Positions 24,139 through 34,338 of a stretch of 64,000 nucleotides of DNA are shown here, one piece after another. The notes beneath the pieces were generated by a model. The model had not been told where the DNA came from, searched no databases, and saw only the letters and a program-made list of their open reading frames with translations. A program made the translations under genes and the position numbers. The stretch comes from Parahoeflea olei. Lineage in GTDB: Bacteria; Pseudomonadota; Alphaproteobacteria; Rhizobiales; Rhizobiaceae. The stretch's first letter is position 1. Each line of letters begins with the position of its first letter. The stretch is taken from assembly GCF_001703635.1 (NCBI RefSeq), contig NZ_LQZT01000012.1, forward strand, positions 487,096 through 551,095. The letters run 5' to 3'.

Positions 24139-27100
24139 ATGCAAACGAACTGCTTTTCCGGGGTCAATTGGTCCCTGTTTCCCTCTTGCGGGCTTTTTCG
24201 CTGGCTGCTGCTTCCGCTCTGGGCCCTGCTCCTGGCCTTTGTCTTCCTGTCGGCCCCCGCGATGGCCGCGCAATCAACCGCCTGCACCACCATCAACAGC
24301 GAATGGGGGGGCGGCAAGAGCCTCAGTGCACCGCCGCTCGCCTCGCAGACTGTTGAAGGCAACAGCTATTCCGGCTTCGCCGTCGGCGAAACCCTGACCT
24401 GGACCGCCAACGGAACCTCAGTCCAGGGAAGTGGCACCTATGTGAATTACTGGATTACCGACGATATCGATTACGCCTGGGAGGATTCCGCTGAATCCCA
24501 GACAACAGGCAGCCTCTCCGACACCGGATCACATACCTTCGCGGCGGGCGAGAGCGATACTGTATGGGTGGAGATTGCGCTGCTCTATGGCACGCCTGGA
24601 GACACGGCGGAGGTGACGATGTCGGTGACCTGCACGCCCCCGGGCGGGTCGGTCACCATCACGCTCTCGCCTGCGGCCGGCGCCCTGAATGCCGGGCAAG
24701 TCGGAACGGCCTATACGCAGACCATCACCGCCTCGGGCGGCACCGCGCCTTACAGCTACGCCGTGACGTCCGGCTCGCTGCCGGCGGGGCTCACGCTGTC
24801 AACTGGCGGTGTCCTGTCGGGCACGCCGACGACGGCGGCCAGCGCCAGCTTCACCGTGACTGCCACGGATGCGAACAACGACACCGGCGACGCGGCCTAT
24901 ACGCTGCAGGTGAATGCCGCGCCCGTCGTGGTCACCCTCTCGCCAGCGGCCGGCGCCCTGAATGCCGGGCAAGTCGGAACGGCCTATACGCAGACCATCA
25001 CCGCCTCGGGCGGCACCGCGCCTTACAGCTACGCCGTGACGTCCGGCTCGCTGCCGGCGGGGCTCACGCTGTCAACTGGCGGTGTCCTGTCGGGCACGCC
25101 GACGACGGCGGCCAGCGCCAGCTTCACCGTGACTGCCACGGATGCGAACAACGACACCGGCGACGCGGCCTATACGCTGCAGGTGAATGCCGCGCCCGTC
25201 GTGGTCACCCTCTCGCCAGCGGCCGGCGCCCTGAATGCCGGGCAAGTCGGACGGATGCGAACAACGACACCGGCGACGCGGCCTATACGCTGCAGGTGAA
25301 TGCCGCGCCCGTCGTGGTCACCCTCTCGCCAGCGGCCGGTGCCTTGAGTGCGGGTGAGGTCGGGACGGCCTATACGCAGACCATCACCGCTTCGGGGGGC
25401 ACCGCGCCTTACAGCTATGCGGTGACGGCCGGCTCGCTGCCGGCAGGGCTCACGCTGTCAACTGGCGGCGTCCTGTCCGGCACGCCGACGACCGCGGCCA
25501 GCGCCAGCTTCACCGTGACGGCCACGGATGCGAACAACGACACCGGCGACGCGGCCTATACGCTGCAGGTGAATGCCGGGCCGGCGACCTTTGTGTTCGA
25601 TCCCGCCGGCGGTGCGCTTCCTGAAGCAATGGACGGGGAAGATTATTCAGCGCAGATCACAGCGACCGGAGGCACCGGCATGTTGATCTACAGCCTCGCA
25701 TCGGGCGCGATGCCCGCCGGTCTGGTGCTGAACGTTTCCACCGGCGAATTGACCGGGCCAATCGCTGAAGGCGCCGAAGGCAGCTACACGTTCACGATCC
25801 AGGTCATGGATGGCAATGGCAGCACCGGAACCGCCACCTATTCGCTCGTCGTCGGCGCGCGGGAGGTGAAGGTGACGGACAAGGCCGTGGACGTTGCGCC
25901 CGGATCGGCGCCCACCAATGTCAATCTCGAACAGGGCGCGACCGGTGGCCCCTTCACGGCCGCCGAAGTCGTTGCCGTCTTTCCCGCCAATGCCGGGACC
26001 GCGGAGATCGTCAATGGCGAGTTCGCACTGGCGGGTCCCCCCGGGCCCCTCGGCTGGTATCTCAAGTTCATTCCGAACCCGGCCTATTCCGGGCAGGTCA
26101 GCGTCCAGTTCCGCCTGATCAGTGGCCTCGGCGTCTCCAATACCGGAACCGTGACCTATAATCTGGGCTATGACCCGGCCGCGGTTGCAGTCGACATGGA
26201 CACGCTCGTTCATGGCTTCGTTCAGACCAGGCAGAACCTGATTGCCTCGACGATCAAGGCTCCCGGCTTGCTCGAGCGCCGGCGGATGGCCGCCGCGACC
26301 GACCCGGTTACGGCCCGCATGTCGCCGGCCGGGGACGGGGTTGTGCTGGGCTTTTCCACCGGCCTGGCGCAGATCGAGGCCGCCCGCCATGCGGCAGGCG
26401 GCGCCGTTTCGGTCGATCCGTCGCCCTTCAACGTCTGGATCGACGGGACCTTCATGCTGCATAATCGCGCGCAGAACGATCATCGCTGGGGCAACTTCGC
26501 GATGGTGTCCGCCGGCGCCGACTACCTTCTGTCGCAAAGGGCGCTGCTCGGCCTGAGCTTCCACTTTGACCGCATGACCGACCCCACCGACGCGGATGCG
26601 ACGTTGAAGGGCAATGGCTGGTTGATTGGCCCCTATGCCTCGTTCGAGATCGGCAACGGGGTGTTCTGGGACGCAAGCGCCTTCTACGGCGGTTCGTCCA
26701 ACTCCATCGACACCGCGTTCTGGGACGGGAATTTCGACACGCGCCGCTGGCTGTTCGACACCTCGATCACAGGGCAATGGAAGCTCGACGAGGTGACGAC
26801 GCTGACGCCGCGATTGCGGGCTGTCTATCTGTCGGAAACAGTCGAAGACTATGCCGTCAGCAACGGCGCCGGCGACGTGATCGGTCTCGGAGGCTTCACC
26901 ACCGATCAGTTCCGGCTGAGCCTCGGCGCGGAAATTGCCCGGCAGTTCATGCTGGAGGATGGCGCGGTCCTGACGCCAAAGCTCGGCGCAACAGGAGGGG
27001 TCTCGGGTCTCGACGGCTCGGGCGCGTTCGGCCAGCTGTCTGCGGGCGTTTCCTACCAGACGCCGGATGCCTGGACCTTCAATGGTGGCCTGCTGTTCAA

Positions 27101-27161
27101 TGTCGAGGGTGACGGGCAGATGTCGGTTGGCGCGAAGATCAGGGTTGGCGCGCAGTTCTGA
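24139..27161 (+). pseudogene. Ig-repeat autotransporter, frameshifted by a 160-bp deletion in repeat 3
   Basis: The gene would encode a secreted outer-membrane autotransporter of about 1000 residues. In order: a signal peptide ([20 protein letters not shown]), a unique domain (about residues 42-175), tandem He_PIG/Ig-like repeats of 91 residues ([19 protein letters not shown]...[20 protein letters not shown]), a linker, and a C-terminal beta-barrel from about 26440 that ends in VGAQF with the terminal Phe typical of barrel proteins. The first frame runs 24139-25299; the rest is read in another frame. The shift lies at about 25250, where AGQVG jumps to the TDANNDTG part of the next unit. If real, the barrel is lost and the product is not surface-displayed. 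Likely role before decay: adhesin. Confidence 0.85.
24664..25595 (+). repeat. tandem 273-bp Ig-domain repeats (four units, third truncated to 113 bp)
   Basis: Units start at the same motif (CTCTCGCC) at 24664, 24937, 25210 and 25323. The first two intervals are 273 bp (91 codons), the third is 113 bp, and a diverged fifth unit follows at about 25596. Units 1 and 2 are almost identical base for base, so duplication is recent; unit 4 differs by scattered substitutions. The third lacks 160 bp, not a multiple of three. Confidence 0.92.
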
Positions 27162-27588
27162 ACCGGGGTCGTGGGAGGCCGCGACAAGCGGCGGCTCAAC
27201 GCAGCCGGCCGCCGCCCGCGTTCGATCATGTCGGATATGCGGAAGCCCTTGGCCCGGAAACGAACTCTCGCAAAGGGCTGCACATCTCCACGCTAAGCCC
27301 TGTCGGCTTCGGGCAAGACCGCCGCAATGGAAGCCGGCACGGAGGCTGGCGACAGTGCCGAAAATCCCGCTCGTGGCATCCGCCTGCAATCGACACCGGG
27401 GAGGCCAGCTTGCGGTGGGTTGCGACCGGAGGGATAACCAGCTCTGGCGCCGGGGAGGGCATCGCTCACGGGTTTCAGGCACACGCTGACATCGCATGAA
27501 TTTTTGACTTCGCGACCGGATCTCCCATGTGCCATGGGGCGGGGCACCCCGGACCAATGGCGGCAAGCCGACACGCGAAGGAGAGATC
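27162..27588. other. 427-bp intergenic region, nothing recognised
   Basis: Between the end of the autotransporter and the GGCT-like gene there is no convincing reading frame, RNA fold or strong terminator. A long frame open on the minus strand through this region continues under the autotransporter and is an artefact of GC-rich codon bias. Confidence 0.5.
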
Positions 27589-28254
27589 ATGGCGCCCATC
27601 GACGATTTCGAGAAACTCGCGCAAAAGGGCGGGCTTGTCGGCTATTTCGGCTACGGCTCGCTCGTCAACCGGACCACGCTCCGGACCGATGTGGTGGCGG
27701 CATGGCCGGTGCGGCTCCGCGGCTGGCGTCGCACCTGGCGCGCGCGCCCGGACATGGGGCCGACGCCGCTTGCCGCGCTGCAGAGCGGACCGACGCCCAG
27801 CCTGCTGAGCGCGCATCCGGCGCCGGGGGCGGCGATCGACGGTCTTCTGGTGATCGACCACGCGCGCAACCTCGAAGCGGTCGACGCCCGCGAATTCCGC
27901 TATCACCGCCGCGAGATCGCCTTGTCCAACCTGGGCTTTGCCGGGGAGGTGCCGGCGCTTGCGCGCCAAGCGGATATCCCGCTTTACGTCTACGAGGCGC
28001 GCACGGAGCATCCGCCGGTCGAAGGACCGTGCGCCATCCTGCGCTCCTATCTTGATGCGGTGATGCAGGGTTTCCTGCACGAATTCGGCGAGGCGGGTTT
28101 GCACCGCTTCGTGGACGAGACCGAGGCCTTTGACATGCCGATTCACGAGGACCGGCACGCGCCGGTCTATGCCCGCGCGGTCACGCTCACGCCCGCCGAG
28201 GTGGTGCTGTTCGATGCGGCACTTTCGTCACGCCAAGCTGCCCGCAAAAGCTGA
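27589..28254 (+). CDS. gamma-glutamylcyclotransferase-fold protein
   Basis: The 221-residue cytosolic protein shows the GGCT/ChaC-like signature YFGYGSLVN at about residues 17-25, where the glycine-rich loop binds the gamma-glutamyl group. WRRTWRARPDMG follows and then a block with the likely acid residue (DAREFRYHRREI, about 97-108). Family members release 5-oxoproline from gamma-glutamyl amines or glutathione. The C-terminal half (YLDAVMQGFLHEFGEAG, VDETEAFDMPIHEDR) is found in a subgroup of uncertain substrate. ATG 27589 follows AAGGAGA at 27578-27584. It is a single gene upstream of the DAHP synthase, 97 bp apart. Confidence 0.8.
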   Translation: MAPIDDFEKLAQKGGLVGYFGYGSLVNRTTLRTDVVAAWPVRLRGWRRTWRARPDMGPTPLAALQSGPTPSLLSAHPAPGAAIDGLLVIDHARNLEAVDAREFRYHRREIALSNLGFAGEVPALARQADIPLYVYEARTEHPPVEGPCAILRSYLDAVMQGFLHEFGEAGLHRFVDETEAFDMPIHEDRHAPVYARAVTLTPAEVVLFDAALSSRQAARKS

Positions 28255-28351
28255 TTCTCGCATGCCGGGTTTGCAGGGGGCGAAATGATCGCTATAAGCC
28301 CAGCGCATTGAAAGGTCCGCGGGCATCCGCCCGTCCAACACGGTGAACGAC

Positions 28352-29725
28352 ATGGCACAAAACTGGTCCCCCTCGAGCTGGCGCAACAAACCGATCCAGC
28401 AGGTCCCGGACTATCCGGACGCGGCTGCACTGGCCCAGACCGAAGCACGCCTGGCCAAGTTTCCACCGCTTGTTTTTGCGGGTGAGGCCCGACGGCTGAA
28501 ATCGGCGCTTGCCGGGGTCGCCGAAGGCAGGGGCTTTCTGCTTCAGGGTGGGGATTGCGCCGAAAGCTTCGTCGAGCACGAAGCCGACAATATCCGCGAC
28601 TTCTTCCGCGTGTTCCTGCAGATGGCGGTGGTGCTGACCTTCGGCGCGCAGCAGCCTGTGGTCAAGATCGGCCGCATTGCCGGCCAGTTCGCCAAGCCGC
28701 GCTCCTCCGGCATCGAGCGCCAGGGCGATGTCGAACTTCCGAGCTACCGCGGCGACATCATCAACGGCATCGAATTCTCCGAAGCCGAGCGCATCCCCAA
28801 TCCGGAACGCCAGATCATGGCCTACCGGCAGTCGGCGGCGACGCTCAACCTGCTGCGCGCCTTCGCGCAGGGCGGCTACGCCAATCTCGACAACGTGCAC
28901 AAATGGATGCTCGGCTTCGTGAAAGACAGCCCGCAGGCCGAGCGCTACCGTGCGCTTGCCGACCGGATTTCCGAGACCATGGATTTCATGAAGGCAATCG
29001 GGATCACGGCCGACAATCACGCCAATCTGCGCGAGACCGATTTCTTCACCAGCCACGAGGCGCTGCTTCTGGGCTACGAGGAAGCGATGACGCGTACCGA
29101 CTCGACCTCGGGCGATGCCTATGCCACCTCGGGCCACATGATCTGGATCGGCGACCGCACGCGCCAGCCCGACCACGCCCATGTGGAATATGCCCGCGGC
29201 ATCAAGAACCCGATCGGGCTCAAATGCGGCCCCTCGCTCGAAGCCGACGAACTGCTGACGCTGATCGACATCCTGAACCCGTCCAACGAGCCGGGCCGGC
29301 TCACGCTGATCGCCCGCTTCGGCCACGACAAGGTCGCCGATCACCTGCCGCGGCTGATCCGCGCCGTCGAGCGCGAGGGCCGCAAGGTGGTGTGGTCGTG
29401 CGATCCGATGCACGGCAACACGATCACGCTCAACTCCTACAAGACCCGTCCGTTCGAGCGGATCCTGTCGGAGGTGGATAGCTTCTTCCAGATCCACCGC
29501 GCCGAGGGCACCCATCCGGGTGGCATCCATATCGAGATGACCGGCAAGAACGTGACCGAGTGCACCGGCGGCGCCCGGGCATTGACCGGCGACGATCTGC
29601 GCGACCGTTACCACACCCATTGCGACCCGCGGCTCAACGCCGACCAGGCGCTCGAACTCGCCTTCCTGGTGGCCGAGCGCATGAAGGGCGGCCGCGACGA
29701 GCAGAAGGCCGTGGTCAACGGCTGA
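28352..29725 (+). CDS. aroG: 3-deoxy-7-phosphoheptulonate synthase, class II
   Basis: The 457-residue enzyme condenses phosphoenolpyruvate and erythrose-4-phosphate in the first step of the shikimate pathway. It is the plant-like class II type. The N-terminus [31 protein letters not shown] (metal Cys), [43 protein letters not shown] and [13 protein letters not shown] are all present. Class II is the usual form in rhizobia. ATG 28352 matches the family N-terminus; GTG 28343 is in frame but has no better site. A strong hairpin follows the stop codon. Confidence 0.95.
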   Translation: MAQNWSPSSWRNKPIQQVPDYPDAAALAQTEARLAKFPPLVFAGEARRLKSALAGVAEGRGFLLQGGDCAESFVEHEADNIRDFFRVFLQMAVVLTFGAQQPVVKIGRIAGQFAKPRSSGIERQGDVELPSYRGDIINGIEFSEAERIPNPERQIMAYRQSAATLNLLRAFAQGGYANLDNVHKWMLGFVKDSPQAERYRALADRISETMDFMKAIGITADNHANLRETDFFTSHEALLLGYEEAMTRTDSTSGDAYATSGHMIWIGDRTRQPDHAHVEYARGIKNPIGLKCGPSLEADELLTLIDILNPSNEPGRLTLIARFGHDKVADHLPRLIRAVEREGRKVVWSCDPMHGNTITLNSYKTRPFERILSEVDSFFQIHRAEGTHPGGIHIEMTGKNVTECTGGARALTGDDLRDRYHTHCDPRLNADQALELAFLVAERMKGGRDEQKAVVNG

Positions 29726-29730
29726 CAATC

Positions 29731-29766
29731 CCGGGGACAGTCGACGCAGACTGTCCCCGGACTTCT
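29731..29766 (+). terminator. terminator hairpin after aroG
   Basis: A perfect 12-bp stem CCGGGGACAGTC (29731-29742) pairs with GACTGTCCCCGG (29749-29760) around a 6-base loop, starting five bases after the stop codon. The following ACTTCTC is only moderately T-rich, so termination may be partial or the stem may stabilise the mRNA end. Confidence 0.7.
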
Positions 29767-29851
29767 CCCGCGTCCTGCCGCGGCCGGGGGCTTGGATCGC
29801 CGGTGCCTGTCTGTATAGTCTCGAACGCTCTTTGGCGTGGGGAACCAACAG

Positions 29852-31987
29852 ATGGGAAAACCGCTATCTCTTGTGCGGCTGTTTCGTGCAGGCCTGCTCC
29901 TGCCGGTCTTGCTCGTGCCGCTCCTGCTCGGGTGCTTGCCAGGATTGGCGGTCCGGGCCGCTGCCGCCGACCGGGTGGCGCTCGTCATCGGCAACGGTGC
30001 CTACCGCCACGCCGTCGAATTGCCCAATCCCCGCAACGATGCCACCGACATGGCCGTGCTTCTGCGCCGGCTCGACTTCGAGGTGATCGAGGGCGTGGAT
30101 CTTGAGCGCGCGGAGATGGAGGCCACCATTCGCGCTTTTGCGGCGGCGGCCACCGATGCGCGCACGGTGCTGTTCTTCTATGCCGGCCACGGCATGCAGG
30201 TCGACGGACGGAACTACCTCATTCCGGTCGATGCCCGGCTTGAAGACCGCACCGCGCTTGATTTCGAGGCGATCGATGCGGAGCGCGTCTACACCTACAT
30301 GGCGGGCGAGGGGAAGGTGGCCATCGCCTTCCTCGACGCCTGCCGCGACAATCCGCTGGCGCGCGGGTTCCGGCGCAGCCTCGGCACCTCCAGGTCGAAT
30401 TCGGTTGGCGTCGGCCTGGCGCCGATCTCGACCTCCGGCAGCGGCCTGTTCATCGCCTTCGCCACTGCGCCCGGCGATGTCGCCGCCGATGGCGAGGGGC
30501 GCAACAGCCCGTTCACGGCGGCGCTTCTGTCCAAGCTCGAGACGCCCGGTCTCGAAATCCAGCAGGTGATGACCCGGGTCAAGATCGACGTCCAGGCGCG
30601 AACCCAGGGCCGCCAGCGGCCGTGGCACAGTTCGGATCTGGGCACCGATGTCTTCCTGGCACCATTGCCGGCGAAGCAAACACCTGTCGTGCCGGCACCC
30701 GAGCCCCCGCAACCCGACCCGTCCGCAGCGTCCGGCCCCGGTTCCGATCCGTGCCGTGATGCCGCCGCCCATTGGGCTGCGATATCCGGACGCAAGACCG
30801 CGGTGTTGTACGAAGATCATCTCAAGCGCTTCCCGACCTGTTCCTTTGCCTCGATCGCCCGGCTGGAGCTTCAGGAAATCCGCAACAGCGGCGGGGTGCC
30901 TGCGCCCGAGACGGCTGGGCGCGCGGGCGAAAACCAATGTGACAGGCTTGCGGCGATGCCGCAGGACCAGCAGCGCCTGGCCGGCGTCAAGGGCGTGGCC
31001 TTCGACAAGATCGGCACCGCTGCGGCGATTGCCGCCTGCGAGGCCGCGGTGCGCGACTTTCCCGATGTGCCGCGTTTCGCGTTTCAGCTGGGACGATCGC
31101 TCGACGCCGCAAAGAAGTTCAGCGAGGCGCTCGGCTGGTACCGCAAGGCGGCCGGGGCCGGGCATGTCGCGGCGCTCAACAACATCGCCTTCCTCTACCG
31201 GTACGGTGACGGAGTGGCGCAGGACACGCGCGAGGCATTGCGCCTCTACGAGGAAGCGTTCGAAAAGGGTTTTGCCGAGTCCGGTGCTGCGATTGCCTCA
31301 ATGTACCATAACGGCGAAGGCGTTGCCGCCGACGCGGCGGAATATGTGCGCTGGCATCGCAAGGCCGCCGACATGGGGCGCCGGGAGAGCATGTATGCGC
31401 TAGGCATGGCCTACCGCGAGGGGGACGGCGTCGACAAGGACCCTGAGGCCGCCTTTGAATGGCTGGAAAAGGCGGCCGACGAAGGCAATGGTGTGCCCGA
31501 CGCGATATATTACGTCGCCAGTTCCTATGACGAAGGCATCGGTGTTTCCGTCAATCCACGGCTTGCCGCGGACTGGATGCTCAAGGCTGCCACCGCGGGC
31601 GATTCCCACGCGATGTACACGCTCGGTTACTTCTACTACACCGGCAAGGGCGTCAAGCAGGACAACACGGAAGCCATGGGCTGGTATTACCGCGCGGCCG
31701 CTGCGGGCAGTCCGGATGCGATGTACATGGCGGCATTCGGGCTCGATGGCGGTATCGGCGTCGCTCGGGACCGGGGCGCGGCCGCGCCGTGGCTCGTCAA
31801 GGCTCTCAGGGCGTCGAGCGAGTTCACCCGCGACATGCTCAAGACCTCGCCGGAGACCTTCAGCCTGGAAGCGCGCAAGGCGCTGCAACAGCTTCTCAGG
31901 CAGGAAGGGGTGTATGACGGACCCATCGACGGAAATTTCGGCCGCGGCACGCAAGCCGCGATCGACAAGATCTACGGCAAGGCCTAA
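29852..31987 (+). CDS. secreted caspase-like (C14) protein with Sel1 repeats and PG-binding-like C-terminus
   Basis: The 711-residue exported protein has a signal peptide (residues 1-40, ending in an Ala-rich region) and a caspase-fold domain at about 42-270 starting RVALVIGNGAYRHAVELPNPRNDA. The catalytic His lies in YAGHGMQ (about 114) and Cys in LDACRDNP (164); both are present. A Pro-rich linker follows. From about 415 to 640 there are Sel1-type TPR repeats (ALNNIAFLYRYGDGVAQDTREALRLYEEA and similar, about 36 residues each). The end (LLRQEGVYDGPIDGNFGRGTQAAI) is a peptidoglycan-binding-1-like motif. Such metacaspase-like proteins cleave after Arg/Lys; the native target is unknown. GTG 29837 is an alternative start. 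Confidence 0.9.
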   Translation: MGKPLSLVRLFRAGLLLPVLLVPLLLGCLPGLAVRAAAADRVALVIGNGAYRHAVELPNPRNDATDMAVLLRRLDFEVIEGVDLERAEMEATIRAFAAAATDARTVLFFYAGHGMQVDGRNYLIPVDARLEDRTALDFEAIDAERVYTYMAGEGKVAIAFLDACRDNPLARGFRRSLGTSRSNSVGVGLAPISTSGSGLFIAFATAPGDVAADGEGRNSPFTAALLSKLETPGLEIQQVMTRVKIDVQARTQGRQRPWHSSDLGTDVFLAPLPAKQTPVVPAPEPPQPDPSAASGPGSDPCRDAAAHWAAISGRKTAVLYEDHLKRFPTCSFASIARLELQEIRNSGGVPAPETAGRAGENQCDRLAAMPQDQQRLAGVKGVAFDKIGTAAAIAACEAAVRDFPDVPRFAFQLGRSLDAAKKFSEALGWYRKAAGAGHVAALNNIAFLYRYGDGVAQDTREALRLYEEAFEKGFAESGAAIASMYHNGEGVAADAAEYVRWHRKAADMGRRESMYALGMAYREGDGVDKDPEAAFEWLEKAADEGNGVPDAIYYVASSYDEGIGVSVNPRLAADWMLKAATAGDSHAMYTLGYFYYTGKGVKQDNTEAMGWYYRAAAAGSPDAMYMAAFGLDGGIGVARDRGAAAPWLVKALRASSEFTRDMLKTSPETFSLEARKALQQLLRQEGVYDGPIDGNFGRGTQAAIDKIYGKA

Positions 31988-32088
31988 CGGACGCCCGGGC
32001 GACCGGCCATGTCGCAGCTGTCGGTGGAATGGCAGCGCGGCTCATGCTTCAATCGCCGCGGTTCAATATCGCAGCCCACGGAGTTTTC

Positions 32089-32478
32089 ATGCCAGACGAT
32101 CAGATCCGCACCGGCCGGTGCAATTGCGGCGCGGTCCGGTTCCGCACGCGCGGACCCTTGCGCGAGGTGGTGGCCTGCCACTGCTCGCAGTGCCGGCGCC
32201 AGACCGGGCTCTATTACGCCGCGACCAATGTGGCCGACGATCATGTCGAGGTCGAGGGGGCGGAGGCGATCAGCTGGTATCAGGCCTCCGAGACCGCCCG
32301 GCGCGGCTTTTGCGCGACCTGCGGCTCGGCGCTGTTCTGGAAGCAGCGCGACGCCACGCATGTGTCGATCCTCGCTGGCGCCTTCGACCAGCCATCGGGG
32401 CTTCGGATCGCCCGGCACATCTTCTGCGCCGACAAGGGCGATTTCTACGACATTGTGGACGGGCTGCCGCAAGTCTGA
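32089..32478 (+). CDS. GFA-family zinc protein (glutathione-dependent formaldehyde-activating-like)
   Basis: The 129-residue protein has the Gfa/CENP-V zinc ligands: RCNCGAVRF, CHCSQCRRQTG and FCATCGSALF. The fold binds two zinc ions; founding members accelerate S-hydroxymethylglutathione formation, but most members have no proven activity. ATG 32089 follows GGAG at 32080-32083. It lies 100 bp after the caspase gene in the same direction and converges with the pilus-assembly-like genes. Confidence 0.88.
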   Translation: MPDDQIRTGRCNCGAVRFRTRGPLREVVACHCSQCRRQTGLYYAATNVADDHVEVEGAEAISWYQASETARRGFCATCGSALFWKQRDATHVSILAGAFDQPSGLRIARHIFCADKGDFYDIVDGLPQV

Positions 32479-32612
32479 CACGGCAGCGGCAGCTGCGGGG
32501 CCCGGCAGAGCCAACCTGCAGACCAAGCAGGCAGGAGGGCAGGGCAACCCGCCTGTCAATCGCGGGCGCGATGTCGGAGGGCTCCCCGGCCTTTCGCGCG
32601 GAGCGGGTCCGC

Positions 32613-34337
32613 CTACTGCACCAGCACGGGACGCCTGCACTTGGCGTAGCTGACATGCATGTCGGCTTCGCCCACTTTGACGCCGAGCGCCAGCAGGGTG
32701 TTGTAGACGATGGCGTCGAGCGGTTTCGTCAGGCCCGCGAGCGCGTCGGCGACGGCAGCGAGCAGCGTCTGGTGCGTGCCCAGCGAAATGCCTGCAACGT
32801 CGATCCTGAGATCGAGGTTCTTCAGCAGCGACGTCTGGAGCGAGGTCAGCGTGTCCCGGGTCGAGACGGATTTGACGCGGGCGCTGGCAATGTCGCTGGC
32901 GTCGAAGCTCAGGACGGTGGGTGTGAGGTTCGTCGCGTTGGTATAGCCCAGCGCCGAAATGTCGATCAGCGCCGTATCCAGCAGCTTGGCCGTGGTGACG
33001 CGCGGCTTCGCTCCGAAATTGACCAAGGCCTTGGGGTCGACCTCGCCGAGACTGACTTCCGCTATGCCGGGAACGGCCTCCAGCTTGACGGTCGGGGTCA
33101 TGCCGGATTTGCAGGTGGCATCGGCAAGCCTGGCTTCGGCATGGGCGAGTTCGAGGTAAAGCGGAACGCGCAGCCGCGCGCCGCCGAGGGCCACGAGCCT
33201 GTCGGTCTCCAGTTCCACCAGCAGACGCGTCTGGGCCGTGCGGACGATGGTTCCTGTTTCGCCGACCGCGGCACTTGGCGTGAAGACCGGCGGCTCTCCT
33301 ACCGCGAGGCTGACCCTGGCGGACGCAATCCCGGGGAGGGACAGGTCGAACCGGGAGGCGATCTGGTTTTCGTGGTTGGCGACGGCCGTGGCCGTGGAGA
33401 TCATCGAAAACGCATCGACGGCCACGCCCAGATTGCTGGCGGTTCCGATCTTGCTGTCGGCAAACGTGCCGAGATCGATGACCCTTCCGATATCGATCAC
33501 CAGTTCGCTTCTGGTGAGTTGCTTTGACAACTTGTCGAGGGCGGAGACGAGCCGCGCCGACCCGGCGCCGGTTGCCGAGCGGGCCATCGCGTCAAGCAGT
33601 TCGGGAACCCCGATTTCCGCATCCAGCACGTCCTGGTAGGTGCCGGCCGTCAGATTGAGATCCGTGCCGATCAGGTCGATGGTCTTGACGATATCGATAT
33701 CGGTCGCCGCCAGGGCGTCATAATCCATTGCGTCGAGCGTGATCGTGCTGCCGAGCAGGCCGGAAAGCACCTGGTTGAGCAGTCCGCCGTTGACGCTTGC
33801 CAGGCGGCTGCCGATGGCGAAGGCCGCTTCCTTCCGGGCGGAGGCGGTTGCCCGTGCGCGCAGCACCGGCGGCTCCATGAAGGCGCGTGCGAAGAAGAGA
33901 TCGGCCTTGCTCCGCACGTCGACGACCACCGCGTCGGGCAGGGTCTGGGTGGGGGTGAAGCGCTTCTCCACGCTCACGCCCGGATCGGGCGTGTAGCGTC
34001 CCCTGACCACCTTCGCCACAGACACGGGCATGCCCACCTGGTCGAGCGCAACCGGGCCGCTTGCGGTCAGAAGGCTGGTGCCGGAGACGACCGGGATGGC
34101 GATGCCGTTGTTGCGAAAGTGATCGGCGACCGTCTGTTCAGCCGTGGGCAGGCTGGCAGCCGCGGAGATGGCGGCGAGATCGGCCGCATGCTGCAGTTCC
34201 CGCTGCTGCAGTGTGAGGCTGCCGTAATCGACGCCCAATGCCAGCGTGCTGATGACCAGCGGGGCCAGGAGTGCGGCACTCAGGCCGATGTTGCCGCGCC
34301 TGTCAAAGAGGAGCTTGGACATCGGGGGCGCTCTCAT
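32613..34337 (-). CDS. TadG-like protein with N-terminal TadE anchor
   Basis: The 574-residue protein starts with a short basic leader and one TM segment (RRGNIGLSAALLAPLVISTLALGVDYGSL), followed by QHAADLAAISAAA, the TadG/TadE-like Flp pilus N-terminal pattern. The remainder (about 60-574) is a long extracytoplasmic region with many beta-type stretches (ARVSLAVGEPPVFTPSAAVG) and a few Cys (ATCKSG, YAKCRRP). I see no metal-ion-dependent adhesion site typical of full-length TadG. ATG 34337 begins one base after the stop of the upstream TadE-like gene, and a GGGGGGAT site is inside that gene's end. The other tad genes are not in the window. Confidence 0.8.
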   Translation of the reverse strand: MRAPPMSKLLFDRRGNIGLSAALLAPLVISTLALGVDYGSLTLQQRELQHAADLAAISAAASLPTAEQTVADHFRNNGIAIPVVSGTSLLTASGPVALDQVGMPVSVAKVVRGRYTPDPGVSVEKRFTPTQTLPDAVVVDVRSKADLFFARAFMEPPVLRARATASARKEAAFAIGSRLASVNGGLLNQVLSGLLGSTITLDAMDYDALAATDIDIVKTIDLIGTDLNLTAGTYQDVLDAEIGVPELLDAMARSATGAGSARLVSALDKLSKQLTRSELVIDIGRVIDLGTFADSKIGTASNLGVAVDAFSMISTATAVANHENQIASRFDLSLPGIASARVSLAVGEPPVFTPSAAVGETGTIVRTAQTRLLVELETDRLVALGGARLRVPLYLELAHAEARLADATCKSGMTPTVKLEAVPGIAEVSLGEVDPKALVNFGAKPRVTTAKLLDTALIDISALGYTNATNLTPTVLSFDASDIASARVKSVSTRDTLTSLQTSLLKNLDLRIDVAGISLGTHQTLLAAVADALAGLTKPLDAIVYNTLLALGVKVGEADMHVSYAKCRRPVLVQ

Positions 34338-34338
34338 G

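Noticed and set aside
24664..25595. CRISPR array suggested by regular repeats
   Set aside because: Repeats are 273 bp, contiguous and coding (Ig-like domain); there are no short palindromic repeats with unique spacers and no cas genes.
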